This document shows, piece by piece, positions 61,432 through 64,000 of a stretch of 64,000 bases of DNA (position 1 is its first letter; each line of letters starts with the position of its first letter). Below the pieces are notes generated by a model that saw nothing but the letters and a program-made list of their open reading frames with translations, was not told the origin of the DNA and did not search any database. Source of the stretch: Streptomyces rishiriensis (GTDB lineage: Bacteria; Actinomycetota; Actinomycetes; Streptomycetales; Streptomycetaceae); NCBI RefSeq assembly GCF_030815485.1, contig NZ_JAUSWV010000002.1, forward strand, positions 1,798,001 through 1,862,000. The letters are read 5' to 3'. Position numbers and translations under genes: made by a program.

Positions 61432-61473
61432 CTATCGTGGCTCCGATCACGTTGGGCGCGACCACTGGACGGC

Positions 61474-61491
61474 ATACCGACCGGTCGGCAT
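61474..61491. promoter_or_regulatory. TetR-type palindrome upstream of the phosphotransferase/acyl-CoA dehydrogenase pair
   Basis: ATACCGACCGGTCGGCAT, with a perfect CCGACCGGTCGG core, 46 bp before the gene at 61537. The core is typical for TetR regulators of fatty-acid genes; a TetR gene lies at the end of the window on the far side of the pair. Confidence 0.6.
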
Positions 61492-61536
61492 CATGGTGCG
61501 CATGCTGATTCCCCGTCCCGTCCGCAGGAGCTGCGC

Positions 61537-62568
61537 ATGAGCCCCGACCACCCGCCCGGACTCGATCTCGACCGGCTGCGCGCCCTGCTGGAGCGCGAGC
61601 GCCCCGGCCTGGTCGACGGTCCGCTCACCGGCCGGCTGATCGAGGGCGGACGGTCCAACCTCACCTACGCGGTCTCCGACGGCACCGCGAAGTGGGTCGT
61701 GCGGCGCCCTCCCCTCGGGCACGTCCTGGCCACCGCGCACGACATGCGGCGCGAGCACCGGGTGATCAGCGCCCTGCACCCGACGAGCGTGCCGGTGCCG
61801 CGCCCGGTGCTGCTGTGCGAGGACCCCGAGAACGGGGCGGCGCCCGGAGCGCCCTTCTACGTCATGGAGTTCGTCGAGGGCACCCCCTACCGCACCGCCG
61901 ACGAGCTCGCCCCGCTCGGCGAGCGGCGCACCCGGGACGCGGTCCTCTCGCTGGCGGACACGCTGGTGGAGCTGCACGCGGTGGACCCCGCGGCGGTGGG
62001 CCTTGCCGACTTCGGCCGGCCGGAGGGCTTCCTCGACCGGCAGCTGCGCCGCTGGGGCAAGCAGCTGGACGCCTCCCGCAGCCGTGACCTGCCCGGGATC
62101 GACGAGCTGCACGCGGCGCTCGGCCGCGGACTGCCGCACTCCCCCGCCCCGGCGGTCGTGCACGGCGACTACCGGCTCGACAACGTCCTGATCGGGCCCG
62201 ACGACACGATCCGGGCGATCCTCGACTGGGAGATGTCGACGCTCGGCGATCCGCTGACCGACCTGGGGCTGCTGGTGATGTACAGCGTGCCGCTGCGGCT
62301 GCCGAACTCGCCCATCTCCACGACCGCCTCGGCTCCCGGGCACCCGTCGCCTGCCGAGCTGATCGAGCGCTACGCGACCCGCTCGGGGCGGGACGTCTCC
62401 GCGGTCTCCTGGTACACGGCGTTCGCCTGGTTCAAGCTCGCCGTGATCCTGGAGGGCATCCACTACCGGTACACCCTGGGCCAGACCGTCGGGCGCGGCT
62501 TCGACCGCATCGGGGAGCTCGTCCCCGTCTTCATCGAGCACGGACTGACCACTCTCCAGGAAGGCTGA
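61537..62568 (+). CDS. Acyl-CoA dehydrogenase-associated phosphotransferase (APH fold)
   Basis: 343-residue kinase-fold protein. VVHGDYRLDNVLIG near residue 208 is the catalytic loop and ILDWEMSTLGDP near residue 228 the metal-binding DWE. This is the branch (ACAD10/11 N-terminal-like) linked to acyl-CoA dehydrogenases, thought to phosphorylate hydroxy-acyl-CoAs before dehydration. It is not an antibiotic kinase by context. CAGGAG before ATG; 5 bp from the next gene. Confidence 0.87.
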   Translation: MSPDHPPGLDLDRLRALLERERPGLVDGPLTGRLIEGGRSNLTYAVSDGTAKWVVRRPPLGHVLATAHDMRREHRVISALHPTSVPVPRPVLLCEDPENGAAPGAPFYVMEFVEGTPYRTADELAPLGERRTRDAVLSLADTLVELHAVDPAAVGLADFGRPEGFLDRQLRRWGKQLDASRSRDLPGIDELHAALGRGLPHSPAPAVVHGDYRLDNVLIGPDDTIRAILDWEMSTLGDPLTDLGLLVMYSVPLRLPNSPISTTASAPGHPSPAELIERYATRSGRDVSAVSWYTAFAWFKLAVILEGIHYRYTLGQTVGRGFDRIGELVPVFIEHGLTTLQEG

Positions 62569-62573
62569 CCCGC

Positions 62574-63788
62574 ATGGACTTCGCGTTCGACGCACGCACC
62601 GAGGAGCTCCGCGCCAGGCTGCTCGCCTTCATGGACGAGTACGTGTACCCGGCCGAACCCGTCGCCGAGGAGCAGCGCGCGCTGCTCGCCTCGCCGTGGG
62701 ACACCCCGGCCGTGGTCGAGGAGCTGAAGGAGCAGGCCCGCAGCCAGGGCCTGTGGAACCTGTTCCTGCCGGACGCCGAGCACGGCGCCGGTCTGACGAA
62801 CCTCCAGTACGCGCCGCTGGCCGAGATCACCGGCCGCTCCCCGCAGCTGGCGCCGACGGCCCTGAACTGCGCCGCTCCGGACACCGGCAACATGGAGGTG
62901 CTCGCCCAGTTCGGCGACGAGCGGCAGCAGAAGCAGTGGCTGGAGCCGCTGCTGGCCGGGGAGATCCGCTCGGCGTTCGCGATGACCGAGCCGGAGGTGG
63001 CCTCCTCCGACGCCACCAACATCACCACGCTCATCGAACGGGACGGCGCCGACTACGTCGTCACCGGTCGCAAGTGGTACATCTCCGGGGCGATGAACCC
63101 GGACTGCCAGATCTTCATCGTGATGGGCAAGACGGACCCGGAGGGCGCCGACATCCGCCGTCAGCAGTCCATGGTGCTGGTGCCGCGCGACACCCCCGGC
63201 GTGACCGTCAGGCGCGCCATGAAGGTGTTCGGCTACGAGGACCACTCCCACGGCGGCCACGCCGAGGTGGTCTTCGACCGGGCGCGGGTACCGGTGACGA
63301 ACCTGATCGGCGAGGAGGGCGGCGGCTTCGCCATCGCCCAGGCCCGGCTCGGCCCCGGCCGCATCCACCACTGCATGCGGCTGATCGGCATGGCGGAGCG
63401 GGCGATCGAGCTGATGTGCCGCCGGGCGGTCTCCCGCGACGCCTTCGGCAAGGCGCTGGCCCAGCAGGGCGTGGTCCACAACTGGATCGCGGACGCGCGG
63501 GTGACGGTCGAGCAGCTGCGGCTGCTGGTCCTCAAGACCGCGTGGATGATGGACACGGTCGGCAACCGGGGCGCCCACACGGAGATCCAGGCGATCAAGA
63601 TCGCGACGCCGCGCGCGGTCGTCGACATCATCGACCGCGCGATCCAGCTGCACGGCGCGGGCGGCGTCAGCCAGGACTTCCCCTTGGCCGAGCTGTACGC
63701 CGGCGCCCGCACGCTGATGATCGCCGACGGCCCGGACGAGGTGCACCAGCGGTCGCTGGCGCGACGGGAGCTGAAGAAGTACCTGTAG
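62574..63788 (+). CDS. Acyl-CoA dehydrogenase (ACAD10/11-like)
   Basis: 404-residue FAD enzyme oxidising an acyl-CoA. FAMTEPEVASSDATN (near 139-153) binds FAD/substrate; GPGRIHHCMRLIGMAERAIELM is near residue 259; the C-terminus QLHGAGGVSQDFPLAELY is FAD-contacting. In operon with the phosphotransferase, suggesting stepwise degradation of 4-hydroxy or other hydroxylated fatty acids (inference). Confidence 0.92.
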   Translation: MDFAFDARTEELRARLLAFMDEYVYPAEPVAEEQRALLASPWDTPAVVEELKEQARSQGLWNLFLPDAEHGAGLTNLQYAPLAEITGRSPQLAPTALNCAAPDTGNMEVLAQFGDERQQKQWLEPLLAGEIRSAFAMTEPEVASSDATNITTLIERDGADYVVTGRKWYISGAMNPDCQIFIVMGKTDPEGADIRRQQSMVLVPRDTPGVTVRRAMKVFGYEDHSHGGHAEVVFDRARVPVTNLIGEEGGGFAIAQARLGPGRIHHCMRLIGMAERAIELMCRRAVSRDAFGKALAQQGVVHNWIADARVTVEQLRLLVLKTAWMMDTVGNRGAHTEIQAIKIATPRAVVDIIDRAIQLHGAGGVSQDFPLAELYAGARTLMIADGPDEVHQRSLARRELKKYL

Positions 63789-63814
63789 CGGCGGCCCGGA
63801 CCGCGAGATGAGCC

Positions 63815-63848
63815 AGGAAGGCCCCGGCGTCGCCGCCGGGGCCTTCCT
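63815..63848. terminator. Bidirectional terminator
   Basis: 15-bp perfect stem AGGAAGGCCCCGGCG / CGCCGGGGCCTTCCT with a 4-nt loop, between the acyl-CoA dehydrogenase and the convergent TetR gene. Confidence 0.85.
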
Positions 63849-63897
63849 CACTTCGTCGCGCAAACCGTGCGGGACAGCGCCGGAGAGGGCGCGCCCG

Positions 63898-64000
63898 TCA
63901 GGGCCGCAGGGCCCGCAGCAGCATGTCCGCCAGATGGTCGGCGACCTCCTGCGGCGCCATCGAACCGTCGGGGCGGTACCAGGTCGACAGGTGGTGGACG
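63898..64000 (-). CDS. TetR-family regulator, C-terminal end only
   Basis: The last 33 or so residues are visible (VHHLSTWYRPDG...EVADHLADMLLRAL). The segment LSTWYRPDG followed by a helix with ADHLADMLL is typical of TetR regulators of fatty-acid degradation. The DNA-binding domain lies outside. It is the likely reader of the palindrome at 61474-61491. Confidence 0.7.
   Translation of the reverse strand, partial: VHHLSTWYRPDGSMAPQEVADHLADMLLRALRP

Overview
This is a 64 kb stretch of a high-GC actinobacterial chromosome, almost certainly Streptomyces. The signs are the near-universal G/C third codon positions, frequent GTG starts, 4-bp ATGA/GTGA gene overlaps, a mycothiol ligase (mshC), chaplin genes (chpC, chpH), a parJ-type PAC2 protein and the gylR-glpFKD glycerol operon. 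From memory, the backbone order matches the S. coelicolor SCO1656-SCO1680 neighbourhood (HAD hydrolase, metH, gylR, glpF, glpK, glpD, parJ, mshC, the mshC-linked genes, chpC, chpH, gntR-gntK-gntP). Against that backbone two blocks look like additions. No database search was possible, so synteny statements rest on memory.

Layout. 0.0-3.8 kb: a truncated HAD hydrolase and cobalamin-dependent methionine synthase, both on the minus strand. 4.2-9.4 kb: GylR regulator and glycerol facilitator, kinase and 3-phosphate dehydrogenase. 9.5-26.3 kb: a sulphur-salvage island with methylthioribose (MTR) kinase beside a ribose-type ABC importer, mtnD-mtnC-mtnB and mtnA, a BMP-type nucleoside ABC importer, a nucleoside phosphorylase, an MTA/SAH-type deaminase and a FadR-type GntR regulator. 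It carries three short candidate leader peptides and several palindromes. Two routes converge on MTR-1-phosphate: phosphorylation of MTR, and deamination plus phosphorolysis of methylthioadenosine. The final transaminase is not here.

26.5-41.7 kb: conserved actinobacterial housekeeping genes, namely parJ, mshC, an SCO1664-family kinase-fold protein, a DUF3090 protein, histidine phosphatase, CorA-type transporter, ferritin-fold protein, F420-type luciferase-like oxidoreductase, aldo/keto reductase, a RecD2-like protein that appears to have lost its ATP-binding loop, small conserved proteins, the long chaplin ChpC, the short chaplin ChpH and an M20 peptidase. 41.9-45.9 kb: tRNA-Leu(GAG), a membrane-anchored PAS-GAF-SpoIIE-HATPase phosphatase and an orphan solute-binding lipoprotein.

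46.6-51.9 kb: the most striking locus. A ~1288-residue adenylation-carrier-six-TM-three-domain enzyme has the architecture of epsilon-poly-L-lysine synthetase (Pls). Its 3' end overlaps an M1-family zinc aminopeptidase gene, an arrangement that suggests a polymer synthetase paired with its degrading or self-protecting enzyme.

52.0-64.0 kb: a YchJ-like protein; the gluconate genes gntR/gntK/gntP followed by a frameshifted remnant of an L-idonate 5-dehydrogenase-like gene; a sulfite-oxidase-fold molybdoenzyme with its cytochrome b; an EamA-type transporter; NUDIX hydrolase; two DUF202 proteins; quinone-reductase-like oxidoreductase; a histidine-rich repeat protein; an aminoglycoside-phosphotransferase-fold protein paired with an acyl-CoA dehydrogenase; and the C-terminus of a TetR regulator that runs off the window.
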